Shown in pieces: positions 43,192-52,328 of a stretch of DNA of 64,000 nt (position 1 is its first letter; the number at the start of each line of letters is the position of its first letter). The notes beneath the pieces were generated by a model. It was not told the origin of the DNA. It made no database searches and saw nothing but the letters and a program-made list of their open reading frames with translations. The stretch is from DASYVD01 sp036000545 (lineage in GTDB: Bacteria; Actinomycetota; UBA4738; CALAEC01). A program made the position numbers and the translations under genes. Where the stretch lies: assembly GCA_036000545.1 (NCBI GenBank), contig DASYVD010000105.1, forward strand, positions 8,018-72,017, given 5' to 3'.

Positions 43192-44166
43192 ATGCGCGTC
43201 GCCATCTGCGTCGACATGGAGGGTGTCTCCGGTATCGACCGGTACGAGCAGTGCTTCCCATCGTGGGCGGGGGAGTACCGGCGGGGCGTACGGCTGCTGG
43301 TTGCCGACGTCCGGGCCGCGGTCCAGGCGGCAATGGAAGCGGGGGCGCGCGAGGTCGTGCTGGCCGACTGGCACTACCTCGGGCGGAACATTCCCCGGGC
43401 CGCCTTTCCCGACCTGCCTATCCGGCGGCTGTGGAGCGGCGGCCGCCCGGTGGTGGGAGCACACGGCCTGGGCCGTCCCGACGCCGCCGTGCTCGTGGGG
43501 ATGCACGCCGGCGCGGGGAATGCCAGTGGATTCCTGTCCCACACCTTCTGGCGAGGGATGGCCGTGCTGCTCGACGGGAGGGCCCTCTCGGAGGCGGTGC
43601 TTTGGTCGCTGGCCCTGGGGGCCTCGGGCGTCCCGGTGGCGGTTCTCGCGGGGGACCAGCGCGCCGGGGAGGAAGCAAGGGAGTTCCTTCCCGGGGTAAG
43701 GACCGTGGCCGTGAAGGCGGGGGTCTCGCGAACGAAGACCATCCTCCGGCCGCCCGAGGACGCCCGCCAGGAGCTGGCCGAGGCGATCCGGGGCGCCCTC
43801 TCCGATCTGCCGCCTCCGCTCATGCACGCCTTCCCTGCGGAGGCCACGATCCGCTACGCCCGACCGTCGTGGGCGGTGCTGGCCACGCGCCGGGGCGTGG
43901 GCGACCGGGTAGGCGAGCGGGACATCTCCACGCGGCTGGGTTCGGTGCACGACCTGGGGCCCTTCCTGGCCCGCGCCCTGCTGGCCACCCCCGGAGGCGC
44001 CTCGCCGGCGGTGCTCAACGCCGTGCTGCCGTCCACTGACGGTCGGGGATCGAAGGCGTGGGCTTCCGCGGTCCTCGCGGTGACAGGAAGGATCGAGCGG
44101 AACGCGATCCGTACGTGGGCCCGCGAGCGCCCCGATCTGTACCCGCCTGTCGGGCGTGACGACTGA
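43192..44166 (+). CDS. M55 family D-aminopeptidase, DppA-like
   Basis: Zinc-dependent aminopeptidase of the DppA family, which releases N-terminal D-amino acids and may recycle peptidoglycan-type peptides. The 324-residue protein has the metal motifs in order: CVDMEGVSG (Asp and Glu), VLADWHYLGRN (His and Asn in the family's DxHxxxRN position), LVGMHAGAGN, and FLSHTFW. The C-terminal part is less conserved. The family is often found with peptide ABC importers; here the neighbour is only a tRNA gene. No ribosome site is evident before the ATG. Confidence 0.88.
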   Translation: MRVAICVDMEGVSGIDRYEQCFPSWAGEYRRGVRLLVADVRAAVQAAMEAGAREVVLADWHYLGRNIPRAAFPDLPIRRLWSGGRPVVGAHGLGRPDAAVLVGMHAGAGNASGFLSHTFWRGMAVLLDGRALSEAVLWSLALGASGVPVAVLAGDQRAGEEAREFLPGVRTVAVKAGVSRTKTILRPPEDARQELAEAIRGALSDLPPPLMHAFPAEATIRYARPSWAVLATRRGVGDRVGERDISTRLGSVHDLGPFLARALLATPGGASPAVLNAVLPSTDGRGSKAWASAVLAVTGRIERNAIRTWARERPDLYPPVGRDD

Positions 44167-44173
44167 GTCGGGC

Positions 44174-44875
44174 TCAGCCCCTGGGGGGCTGCTCTGGCGG
44201 CCCTCCCGGCACGGGCGGCGGAGGCGGCGGAGGCGGCGGCGCTGCCCCCGGGGCGGGATGGTCGGGCGGGGAAGGCGGCGGGTTCTCGAAGCCCGAAAGG
44301 GCCGCCTCCGCCGGCTGCCCCCGTCCCGTCCCCGTCCCTGGCGCGGGCGGCGGGGGCGGCGCCGCAGCGGTGCGGGTGAGGATGGCCCACACGCCGCCGA
44401 GCGCCGCGATGACGCCTCCCGCCAGGCCGACGTAGAGACCGATGCCCGGGTGGAGGGTTACCCCGAACTGTTGGAACAGCTGAAGGAGCTGATCTGCCGT
44501 CACCCCGGGAGCCTCGGCCGCGGCGGCGTCGGCCACCTCGCGGAGGGCCTCTTCGCCGAAGCTTGTGAGCAGGACGATCCCCCGCAGGACGACGAGCCCT
44601 CCGGCCACAACGCCCAGGACCCCCATGACCTTTGGGATGACTCCTCGAGTCAGCAGCACCACCACGCCGACCACGGCGACGCCGATCCCGATCGCGACGA
44701 GCACCTTCCCGTCATCCGTGTCCAGGCCGGAGAAGTTCTCGGCGGGCACCCCTGGGATCGATGTCGTGACTCGAACGAACGGCAGCAGGGCGCCGAGGAT
44801 CATCACGATGCCACCGGCCATGGTCACGAATCCGGCGCGCGCGGCGCCGGTCGGCCTCGCCATTACCGTCCCCAT
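44174..44875 (-). CDS. Four-helix membrane protein with Pro-rich tail
   Basis: Family not recognised. The 233-residue protein has four hydrophobic segments (VTMAGGIVMILGALLPFV; VLVAIGIGVAVVGVVVLLT; VMGVLGVVAGGLVVLRGIV; IGLYVGLAGGVIAALGGVWAI) with an extracellular loop after the first, and a cytoplasmic tail that is almost half Pro, including a run of ten Pro. Its layout matches that of the upstream gene (44911-45543), so the two look like tandem paralogues. A cell-envelope role is possible but not shown. Confidence 0.7.
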   Translation of the reverse strand: MGTVMARPTGAARAGFVTMAGGIVMILGALLPFVRVTTSIPGVPAENFSGLDTDDGKVLVAIGIGVAVVGVVVLLTRGVIPKVMGVLGVVAGGLVVLRGIVLLTSFGEEALREVADAAAAEAPGVTADQLLQLFQQFGVTLHPGIGLYVGLAGGVIAALGGVWAILTRTAAAPPPPPAPGTGTGRGQPAEAALSGFENPPPSPPDHPAPGAAPPPPPPPPPVPGGPPEQPPRG

Positions 44876-44910
44876 CGAACCTCCCTCTCTTCGTGGGCGC
44901 GTCGGTTCGT

Positions 44911-45543
44911 CTACGCGGTGGGGTCGCCCGGCATCTGGGTCTCGTCCGGGGCCGGCGGCTGGTGTGCCGGAGCCGCCGACTGCGGTCCCGCCTGGCGGAG
45001 AGCCATGAACCCACCCCCGGCGGCTACCGCGCCGCCGAGGGCCGTGACGAACACACCAAGAGAGGGCCCGGTATGGATCCTGAAGCCCTGTCCGCCAAGC
45101 TGCTCCGCGAACTGACGGGCGAACTCGAGTGCCTGACTACCCCCGGGGAAGGTGCTCACGGCGATGGATTCGCTCACGACCATCCCCACGATGGCCGTGA
45201 GCAGGGCTACCAGCCCCCCGCCGATAGCCGCCATGACCGCAATCCGGCGCGTCCCCGAGTCCTGGACGACCACGCTGCCGATGGCCCCCGCCACGGCGAC
45301 GACAGAAGCAACCAAGGCCACGATGCCCGTCCAGTGATCCAGCCCCTGCGCCGTACCCACGCTTTCGGTGAACGCTGGGAGCTGTTGGCCGGCGAACTGG
45401 CCTCCCTCGAAAGAGGTGGTGATGGTGGCCCAGTCCAGGAACACACCGATCAGGGCGGAGAGCCCTCCGATCCCGGCCACTATGGCCGCAACGGGCGGAG
45501 GCGCGCTCCAAGCAGTAGTCGGCTCGGTGTGGGGCTGTTCCAT
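44911..45543 (-). CDS. Four-helix membrane protein, paralogue of the next gene
   Basis: Family not recognised. The 210-residue protein starts at ATG 45543 (CAGAGG five bases upstream) and has four hydrophobic segments (VAAIVAGIGGLSALIGVFLDW; IVALVASVVAVAGAIGSVVV; IAVMAAIGGGLVALLTAIVG; SLGVFVTALGGAVAAGGGFM). The loop after helix 1 (TTSFEGGQF) corresponds to TTSIPGVPA in the downstream gene, and both end in a Pro/Gly-rich tail, so duplication is likely. No enzymatic motif is visible. Confidence 0.7.
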   Translation of the reverse strand: MEQPHTEPTTAWSAPPPVAAIVAGIGGLSALIGVFLDWATITTSFEGGQFAGQQLPAFTESVGTAQGLDHWTGIVALVASVVAVAGAIGSVVVQDSGTRRIAVMAAIGGGLVALLTAIVGMVVSESIAVSTFPGGSQALEFARQFAEQLGGQGFRIHTGPSLGVFVTALGGAVAAGGGFMALRQAGPQSAAPAHQPPAPDETQMPGDPTA

Positions 45544-45628
45544 GATCCTCTGGACCCCTCCCCGGAGCGGTCGGCCCATTCTGGACGGGGCAGTACCCTC
45601 CGTCAACGAGGTGCAGGCAGGTTCGGCC

Positions 45629-48600
45629 TCAGACCCGGCTCACCACTCGGACGGCCTCGGCGCCAAGGAGGGACCGAAGCTCCGCCAGGAGCCCCGCGGA
45701 GGCGTCCACTCGATAGCCCTCCCCCAGGCGAAGCGTCGTCCTGTTCCCTCCCTCCGCCTGGGCGCCGTCGGAGAGGAGCCGCAGCACGACCGGCACCTCA
45801 CCTGGATGAGACGCGAGGACCTCCTTCAAGCGGACCACCATCCCGTTGACGCATTGCCGGACCGGCATCTCGAGGAGCACTGGATCACCCGGAGCCGGGG
45901 CGATAAGCCCCTCCTCCGTCCCCAGCTCCCGGATGTCCAACGCCACGATCTGGAGCTCACGGCCCCGGAGGTCGATCCTCCCCTTCACCAGGACGATGGC
46001 GTCCGGACGGAGCAATGACTCAGCCTTCTCGTACACGCTGGGGAACCCCACCACCTGGACTCCCCCGGCGAGGTCCTCCACCCGGAACAGGACGTACGGC
46101 TCGCCCTTCTTCGTGTACCGCCGGGCCAGGGTGGTGATGACCCCGCCCACCGTGACCACATCTCCGTCCCCGAGCGAGGGCAGCTCCACGATCTCCATGT
46201 CCGTTTGGGCCTCGAGCCGGCCCCGCACCCCCAGCAGGGGGTGATCGGTGACCCACTGCCCCAGCATCTCCTTCTCATGCTTGAGGAGCTCGGGCTTCCC
46301 GAACTCCGGCCCCTGCAGGACGGACTCGTCGATCTCGTGCCCTGCCGCCCGGCCTCCGCCGAACAGGGAGAATTGCCCCGCAGCCTCGGCCCGTCGCTCG
46401 GCCACGATGGGCCCAGCCACCTTGTCGTAGGCCTCGAACAGGGCCCGGCGCGTATATCCCATCGAGTCGAAGGCCCCGGAGAGGATCAGGCTCTCCAGCA
46501 CCTTCTTGTGCAGTGCCCCGGGATCGACCTTGCGGCAGAAGTCGGTGAAGGAGGTGAACGGCCCTTTGGACTGGCGGGCTTCCGTGATCTGGGCGACCAC
46601 TCCGGACCCCACATTCCTGACCGCGGACAGCCCATACCTGATGTCGCCGTCGGTCGGCGTGAAGTCCATGTCCGAGGCGTTCACGTCCGGGGGGAGCACC
46701 CGGATGCCCATCAGCCGGCAGGCATTCAGGTAGAAGGGCTTCTTGTCCTTGTCGTCCTTCACGCTGGTGAGGAGGGCGGCCATGTACTCCACGGGATGCT
46801 GCGTCTTGAGGTAGGCAGTCTGGTAGGCCACGAAGGCGTACCCGCACGCATGGGAGGCGTTGAACCCGTAATCGGCGAAGGGAACGATGAGGTCGAAGAC
46901 GTCCTCGGCGAGGTTCCGCGAGTACTCCCGGGCTGCCGCGCCCTCCACGAACTTCTCCCGGTGCGGGATGAGCTCTTCCCGGATCTTCTTCCCCATGGCC
47001 TTGCGGAGAAGGTCGGCCTCTCCCATCGAGTAACCCGCCAGCCGGACGGCGATCTCCATGACCTGCTCCTGGTAGACCAGGACGCCGTAGGTGTCCCGGA
47101 GCACGGGCTCGAGGTCGGGATGGGGGTAGGCCACCGGTTTCCGGCCGTGCTTCCGCTCGGCGTATTCCACGTGCATCCCGGCGCTCAGCGGCCCCGGCCG
47201 GTACAGAGCTACCAGCGCCATGAGGTCCTCGAACCGGTTCGGCTGGAGCTGCTTGATCAGCGAGCGCATCCCCCCGCCCTCGAGCTGGAAGACACCGGTC
47301 GTGTCCCCCCGGCAGAGCATCTCGTAGACGGCCTCGTCGTCGAGGGGGACGTGGTCGATGTCCAGCTCCACGCCTCGCTCTCGGAGGATCCGCACGCTGT
47401 CCTCGATCACGGATAGAGTCCGCAGTCCCAGGAAGTCCATCTTGAGCAGGCCGAGCTTCTCCACGCCGTGCATGTCGAATTGGGTGACGATCCGCCGGGA
47501 GTCGTCCCGCGAGTCCTTCGACAGCTTGAGGGGCATATAGCTGACCAGCGGGGCGTCCCCGATCACCACGCCCGCGGCGTGGACCGAGTCCTCCCGGCGA
47601 AGGCCCTCGAGCGCACGGGCGGTCTCCACGATCTGCTTGGTCTCCGGTTCGTTGTCGTACGCCTCGCGGAGCTCCGGCGAAAGCTCCAGGGCCTTCTCGA
47701 TACGGTACTCCCGGCCGAGCAGGGCCGGCGGATACATCTTGGCGATGCGGTCGGCGACCGAGGCGGGGTAACCGAGCACCCGGGCGGCGTCCCGGATCCC
47801 CTGTTTTCCCTTGATCGTCTGAAACGTGATGATCTGGGCCACGTGGTCGTGGCCGTACCGCTCCGCCACGTACCGGATGACCTCGTCCCGACGACGCTCG
47901 TCGAAGTCCATGTCGATGTCCGGCATCTGCTTGCGGTCGGGGTTGAGGAACCGCTCGAAGATCAGGCCGTACCGGAGAGGGTCGATGTCGGTGATCCCGA
48001 GCGCGTAGGAGACCACCGAGCCGGCGGCGGACCCCCGCCCGGGCCCCACCCGGATCCCCTGCTCCCTCGCAAACCGGATGACATCCCAGACGATGAGGAA
48101 GTACCCGGCGAACCCCATCCGGCCGATGATGTCGAGCTCGTGCTCCACCCGGTCCCGGATCTCGCCGTTCGGCTCACCGTACCGGCGGCGCACCCCCTCG
48201 CGCACCAGGTCGCGGAGGTAGGTCTCGCGGTCCTTCCCTTCCGGAGGATCGAAGCGCGGGAGGTGGTGCTCGCCGAACCGAAGCTCGAGCTCGCAGGCCT
48301 CGGCGATGTCGAGCGTGGCGTCACACGCCTCCGGGAAGTCTCGGAAGATCTCCCGCATCTCCGCCGCGGACTTCACGTAGAACTCCTCGGTGTCGAACTT
48401 GAGCCGGTCGGTGTCGGCCAGGACTTTGCCCGGCTGCTGGATGCATAGCAGGACGTCGTGCGCCTGCGCGTGGCCCTTCTCCGTGTAGTGGACGTCGTTC
48501 GTGGCCACGAGCGGGATGCCGAGATCCTTGGCCAGCTTGACGAGCAGCGGCGTCACCTCGCGCTGCTCGGGAAGCCCATGGTCCTGGAGCTCGATGTAGA

Positions 48601-49120
48601 AGCCGCCGGGACCGAAGAGGTCCCGGTAGCTCGCGGCGACCTCCCGGGCCTTGCGCTCCTGTCCGGCGAGGAGCAGGCGGCAGGTCTCGCTGGCCAGGCA
48701 CCCGGAGAGGGCGATGAGGCCCTCGGATCGCTCGGCCAAGAGCTCCTTGTCGATGCGAGGCCGGTGGTAGAAGCCTTCCAGGTGCGCGTCGGTGACCAGG
48801 CGAAGGAGGTTCCGGTAGCCGTTCTCGTTCCTCGCCAGGATCGTGAGGTGCCGGTAGTTCTCGTCGTTCTCGCCGGGAGTCCGGTCGAAGCGGGACCGTG
48901 GGGCGACGTACGCCTCGACACCGAGGATGGGCTTGACGCCCGCTTGGCGGCCCGCCTCGTAGAAGTCCAATGCCCCGAACATGGCCCCGTGGTCGGTGCC
49001 GGCGAGTGCCGGCATCCCGAACGCGGCGACCTTCTCGAACAGTTCGCCGATCCGGGAGGCCCCGTCGAGCAGGGAGAACTCGGTATGCGTGTGGAGGTGA
49101 ACGAAGCTGTTCCGTTCCAT
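45629..49120 (-). CDS. dnaE: DNA polymerase III subunit alpha
   Basis: Main replicative polymerase of the DnaE1 type. The 1163-residue protein begins with the PHP domain (FVHLHTHTEFSLLDG, ALAGTDHGAMFGALDFY), which in actinobacteria carries proofreading activity, then the polymerase core with PDIDMDFDERRRDEVI (two catalytic Asp) and LLKMDFLGLRTLSVI, VYQEQVMEIAVRLAGY, a helix-hairpin-helix region, and an OB fold (VTVGGVITTLARRYTKKGEPYV). The ATG at 49120 is chosen because the family starts there; the extra upstream codons overlap two DnaA boxes. Confidence 0.96.
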   Translation of the reverse strand: MERNSFVHLHTHTEFSLLDGASRIGELFEKVAAFGMPALAGTDHGAMFGALDFYEAGRQAGVKPILGVEAYVAPRSRFDRTPGENDENYRHLTILARNENGYRNLLRLVTDAHLEGFYHRPRIDKELLAERSEGLIALSGCLASETCRLLLAGQERKAREVAASYRDLFGPGGFYIELQDHGLPEQREVTPLLVKLAKDLGIPLVATNDVHYTEKGHAQAHDVLLCIQQPGKVLADTDRLKFDTEEFYVKSAAEMREIFRDFPEACDATLDIAEACELELRFGEHHLPRFDPPEGKDRETYLRDLVREGVRRRYGEPNGEIRDRVEHELDIIGRMGFAGYFLIVWDVIRFAREQGIRVGPGRGSAAGSVVSYALGITDIDPLRYGLIFERFLNPDRKQMPDIDMDFDERRRDEVIRYVAERYGHDHVAQIITFQTIKGKQGIRDAARVLGYPASVADRIAKMYPPALLGREYRIEKALELSPELREAYDNEPETKQIVETARALEGLRREDSVHAAGVVIGDAPLVSYMPLKLSKDSRDDSRRIVTQFDMHGVEKLGLLKMDFLGLRTLSVIEDSVRILRERGVELDIDHVPLDDEAVYEMLCRGDTTGVFQLEGGGMRSLIKQLQPNRFEDLMALVALYRPGPLSAGMHVEYAERKHGRKPVAYPHPDLEPVLRDTYGVLVYQEQVMEIAVRLAGYSMGEADLLRKAMGKKIREELIPHREKFVEGAAAREYSRNLAEDVFDLIVPFADYGFNASHACGYAFVAYQTAYLKTQHPVEYMAALLTSVKDDKDKKPFYLNACRLMGIRVLPPDVNASDMDFTPTDGDIRYGLSAVRNVGSGVVAQITEARQSKGPFTSFTDFCRKVDPGALHKKVLESLILSGAFDSMGYTRRALFEAYDKVAGPIVAERRAEAAGQFSLFGGGRAAGHEIDESVLQGPEFGKPELLKHEKEMLGQWVTDHPLLGVRGRLEAQTDMEIVELPSLGDGDVVTVGGVITTLARRYTKKGEPYVLFRVEDLAGGVQVVGFPSVYEKAESLLRPDAIVLVKGRIDLRGRELQIVALDIRELGTEEGLIAPAPGDPVLLEMPVRQCVNGMVVRLKEVLASHPGEVPVVLRLLSDGAQAEGGNRTTLRLGEGYRVDASAGLLAELRSLLGAEAVRVVSRV

Positions 49121-49185
49121 GTCCTCGAGCCGTGCCTCCTCGAGGATATCCGCGGGCACCGACAGTCCTCCCACCGCGGAAACCC

Positions 49186-49205
49186 TGTGGACAACCTGTG
49201 GAGAA
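49186..49205 (-). promoter_or_regulatory. Two tandem DnaA boxes upstream of dnaE
   Basis: On the minus strand the sequence reads TTCTCCACA-GG-TTGTCCACA. Both nonamers match the TT(G/C)TCCACA DnaA box reported for high-GC actinobacteria. Their start points are 11 bases apart, about one helical turn, so two DnaA molecules would bind the same DNA face. They lie between dnaE and the divergent nuclease gene. Confidence 0.7.
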
Positions 49206-49265
49206 CTACATACTTGTAATTCTGTCAGGCCCAACCCTACAATCGTGGCCGAGGGATTTCAAGCC

Positions 49266-50387
49266 GTGGCCATGCGACTCTCCTACTCGAGCATCAACAC
49301 GTACGAGACCTGCCCCGCCAAGTACCGGTACCAGTACGAGGAGCGGGTCCCGACGCGTTCCTCGCCCGCATTGGCCTTCGGGGACAGCCTCCACCGCGCC
49401 CTCTACCGGTTCCACGACCGGCCGGTTCCGGTGGCTCCCCGGCTCGAGGAGCTGTGGGAATTCCTGGAGGACGAATGGGTCACCGAGGGGTTCACCGATC
49501 CCTCGGAGGAGCGGCTGTACCGGGAGCATGCCAGGACCGTCCTCGCCCAGTACCACCGGGCGAACGCCGAGGAGTACCGGATCCCCGCGGCGCTGGAGTA
49601 CCGGTTCCACTTCGAGGTCGAGGGAGTCACGCTCAGCGGGGTAATCGACCGGATGGACCGGCTTCCCGGCGGCGGCTACGAGATCATCGACTACAAGACG
49701 AATCGTCGTCTCCCCCCCAGGAGCGCGATCGACCGGGACCTCCAACTCTCCATCTACTACCTGGCCGCCCAGGAGGTGTGGGGCATCGAGCCCGAGCGCC
49801 TGACGCTGTACTTCCTGCTCCCCGGAGAACGCATGTCGACGACGCGCGCCCCGGAGGATGCGACCGAGCTCAGGCGGCGGATCGCCACGGTGGCGGAACG
49901 GATCGACGGAGGCCGGTTCGAGCCTCGGGAGAACCCACTCTGCAACTGGTGCGATTTCCAGCACATCTGCCCGCTGTTCCGGCACCAGCACGAACGAGAC
50001 GCGGCCCCCCGCATGGCGGAGATCGTCGACGAGTGGATCGCGCTCAAGCGGGAGGACCGGGCGCGGTGGCGCCGCCTGGAGGAGCTGGCGGCGACGATCA
50101 AGGCCTACGCCGAGGAGCATGGATTCAGGCGCCTGTACGGTACCGATGGGGCGATCAAAGTCGTCGAGCGGGTGGAGACGGCGCCCCGCCCGGAGGCCGT
50201 CCGGGAAGTGCTCGAGCCCTTGGGCCTGTACGAGTCGATCTTGATGGTCGACCCCCAGGCACTGCACCGGCTCATCGAGACCCGGGTCCTGCCGCCCGAC
50301 GTGGAGGACGCCCTTCTGTCCTCGCGGGAGGAGGTTCGGACCACCAAGGCCCTGTACCTTAAGGACGGCGACCGGGCCCGGAGGTAA
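49266..50387 (+). CDS. PD-(D/E)XK nuclease with a predicted 4Fe-4S cluster (RecB/AddB nuclease-like)
   Basis: Predicted DNA exonuclease of the RecB/Cas4/AddB group. The 373-residue protein begins with LSYSSINTYETCPAKYRYQY (Cys16), has the nuclease core GVIDRMDRLPGGGYEIIDYKTN with Asp and the ExK-type IIDYK, and near residue 226 has CNWCDFQHIC. Together these give the four-Cys pattern of iron-sulfur nucleases. No helicase domain is attached. TACAAT lies at 49238-49243 and GAGGGA nine bases before the GTG at 49266; the ATG at 49272 is an alternative start. It is divergent from dnaE. Confidence 0.88.
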   Translation: MAMRLSYSSINTYETCPAKYRYQYEERVPTRSSPALAFGDSLHRALYRFHDRPVPVAPRLEELWEFLEDEWVTEGFTDPSEERLYREHARTVLAQYHRANAEEYRIPAALEYRFHFEVEGVTLSGVIDRMDRLPGGGYEIIDYKTNRRLPPRSAIDRDLQLSIYYLAAQEVWGIEPERLTLYFLLPGERMSTTRAPEDATELRRRIATVAERIDGGRFEPRENPLCNWCDFQHICPLFRHQHERDAAPRMAEIVDEWIALKREDRARWRRLEELAATIKAYAEEHGFRRLYGTDGAIKVVERVETAPRPEAVREVLEPLGLYESILMVDPQALHRLIETRVLPPDVEDALLSSREEVRTTKALYLKDGDRARR

Positions 50388-50465
50388 CCAGCCCGAGCCC
50401 ACGCCGACGCGTCGGTCGCCCTGTCCCTTGCCCCTTATCGCCCTCGCATCGCGTCGGCTCGGGCT

Positions 50466-51356
50466 TCAGCCGACCCTCGCCCGCTCGAGAGCTTCCCGGA
50501 GGTCCGCAGGCAGGGGGTCCTCCACCTCGAGCGGTTCACCGCTGAGCGGGTGGCGGAGGGCCAGCCGCCAGGCGTGGAGGAACGGGCGGTGGAGGCCCAA
50601 GCGCGGGGCGTCTCCTCCTCCGCCGTACGCCGCGTCGCCCAGGATCGGATGCCCGACCGCGGCCAGGTGCACCCGGATCTGGTGGGTCCGGCCGGTCCGG
50701 GGGCGGGCCACGACCAGCGTCGAGCCAGCAAGCCGTTCCCGCACCTCGAGGTCGGTGGCCGCCTCCACCCCGGCGGTCCTCTGGACGGTCACCCGGGCCC
50801 GGCGCCGCCCGAGGGGGGCCTCCACCCCGAACCGGTCCTGAGGGGGACTTCCCCGGACGAGCGCTAGGTACTCCCGCCGCACCTCTCGGGCTCCAAGGAG
50901 CCGTACCAGCTCCTGGTGGGTTCGGTCGTCCTTGGCCACCAGGAGGAGGCCCGAGGTTCCCACGTCGAGGCGATGCACGATTCCCGGACGGTCCGGGTCG
51001 CTTCCCACAGACAGAGGAACGCCCATCCCCAGGAGTCGATTGACCAGCGTGCCGGTCCGCGTCCCCTTGGTCGGGTGGGTGAGCATACCCGGCGGCTTCG
51101 ACACCACCAGCAGGTGGTCATCCTGGTATCGGACGGGCACGCCGCCCGGTTCCGCGGTGAGCTCCCCGGGCGCCTCCAGGTCCGCTTCGATGCGCTCACC
51201 CCCGGCCAGCCGGAAGGACTTCGGCCTCTGAGCTCCGTCCACCCGGACGCGGCCCCCAGCGATGGCTCGCTGGACGTCGGCACGAGGAACTCCCGCCAGC
51301 TCCGCGAGCACGGCGTCCAGCCTTCCCGGCCGCCCGATCCCCTCGAATCGGGCCAC
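50466..51356 (-). CDS. RluA/RluD-family pseudouridine synthase
   Basis: Isomerises uridines in rRNA (RluD-like). The 296-residue protein has an N-terminal S4 RNA-binding domain (RLDAVLAELAGVPRADVQRAIAGG in outline), then the catalytic motif GIVHRLDVGTSGLLLVAK with the nucleophile Asp, KDDRTHQELVRLL, and RPRTGRTHQIRVHLA. The GTG at 51356 follows the lspA stop by two bases. The lspA-rluD order is conserved in actinobacteria and firmicutes. Confidence 0.93.
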   Translation of the reverse strand: MARFEGIGRPGRLDAVLAELAGVPRADVQRAIAGGRVRVDGAQRPKSFRLAGGERIEADLEAPGELTAEPGGVPVRYQDDHLLVVSKPPGMLTHPTKGTRTGTLVNRLLGMGVPLSVGSDPDRPGIVHRLDVGTSGLLLVAKDDRTHQELVRLLGAREVRREYLALVRGSPPQDRFGVEAPLGRRRARVTVQRTAGVEAATDLEVRERLAGSTLVVARPRTGRTHQIRVHLAAVGHPILGDAAYGGGGDAPRLGLHRPFLHAWRLALRHPLSGEPLEVEDPLPADLREALERARVG

Positions 51357-51358
51357 GG

Positions 51359-51883
51359 CTAGCGTGGCTCGGTCTCGGGGCGGGTGTGCTTTCCAGGATC
51401 CCGGGGGACCGGGTGGGGCTCTCCTCGCTCTCGGCGGAAGCTCGATAGCAGCAGCAGAGCGGCCCCCACCACGATGGCCGAATCGGCCAGGTTGAACACG
51501 GGCCACACCTGGAAGTCGATGAAGTCGACGACCTCGCCGGAGAAGCCCGGGCCCCGGATCACGCGGTCGGTCAGGTTCCCCAAGGCTCCTCCGAGCACGA
51601 ACCCGAGCGACACGGCCACGAGCGGCGAGGGCAGGCGGACGGACGAGGCCACCACGGCCACTATGACGACCACGCTGGCCAGAACGAACAGCCACGCCGC
51701 GCCCCCGAACAGGCCGAACGCACCGCCCGGGTTGGTGGTGAACCGTAGCTCCACCGCCCCGGGGATGATCTCTACGGGGGGACGGCCACTGAGCCGCTGC
51801 TCGGCGAGGACCTTGGTGACCCGGTCCAACGCGTAAACCAGGGCGGCGGCGGAGTAGAGCAGGAGGGCCAGGCGCGGCCGCAC
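51359..51883 (-). CDS. lspA: Lipoprotein signal peptidase (signal peptidase II)
   Basis: Inner-membrane aspartyl protease that removes signal peptides from prolipoproteins, needed by the several lipoproteins encoded in this window. The 174-residue protein has four hydrophobic segments and both catalytic Asp motifs: GGALGNLTDRVIRG and VFNLADSAIVVG. The GTG start at 51883 overlaps none of the upstream DksA-like gene (stop at 51889). It is followed by rluD. Confidence 0.94.
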   Translation of the reverse strand: MRPRLALLLYSAAALVYALDRVTKVLAEQRLSGRPPVEIIPGAVELRFTTNPGGAFGLFGGAAWLFVLASVVVIVAVVASSVRLPSPLVAVSLGFVLGGALGNLTDRVIRGPGFSGEVVDFIDFQVWPVFNLADSAIVVGAALLLLSSFRRERGEPHPVPRDPGKHTRPETEPR

Positions 51884-51888
51884 GGCCC

Positions 51889-52284
51889 TCAGCGGAACCG
51901 CTCTTCGGCCTGCTTGTCCTTGACGCAGAGGGTGGCGTAGGGAAGGGCCTTCAGCCGTGCTTTCTCGATCGGACGGCCGCACCGCTCGCACAAGCCGTAG
52001 CTCCCCTGGTCGATCCGGTCGACCGCATGGTCGATCTTGTCCAGAAGATCGCGGATGTTGTTCGAGAGCGACAGGTCCCGTTCCCGTTCGAACGTGTCGG
52101 TGCCGGCGTCCGCAAATTCCTCGTCGAAGGAGGAGATCTCCCCGGACAGCTCGGACTGGCCGGTGCCGAAGGAGCTCTGCTCGATCTCCTTGAACTGACG
52201 CTCCAGTTCTTCGCGTTCTTGGAGAAGCTCCTTCTTGAACTCTGCGAGCTCTTGTTTCGTGAACGGGGACTTGGTGGTCGGCAT
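51889..52284 (-). CDS. DksA/TraR family zinc-finger-like protein
   Basis: A 131-residue relative of DksA, which binds the RNA polymerase secondary channel. The N-terminal two thirds form a coiled coil (FTKQELAEFKKELLQEREEL; FADAGTDTFERERDLSLSNNIRDLL, in part), then CERCGRPIEKARLKALPYATLCVKDKQ. The first three zinc Cys are present, but the fourth (expected three residues after LC) is Asp, so the zinc site is altered. TAGGGT lies nine bases before the ATG, giving almost no leader. The gene lies upstream of lspA as in other actinobacteria. Confidence 0.88.
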   Translation of the reverse strand: MPTTKSPFTKQELAEFKKELLQEREELERQFKEIEQSSFGTGQSELSGEISSFDEEFADAGTDTFERERDLSLSNNIRDLLDKIDHAVDRIDQGSYGLCERCGRPIEKARLKALPYATLCVKDKQAEERFR

Positions 52285-52328
52285 GGCGCGCGGACCCTAG
52301 CACGGGGTTTGGGCTCCCGCAACGGACC

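Noticed and set aside
49121..49234. N-terminal extension of dnaE
   Set aside because: In-frame codons upstream of ATG 49120 overlap two DnaA boxes and are outside the conserved PHP start.
49266..50387. Cas4 of a CRISPR system
   Set aside because: The nuclease has the iron-sulfur PD-(D/E)XK layout of Cas4, but no cas genes or array are near, and its length and context fit an AddB/RecB-like repair nuclease.
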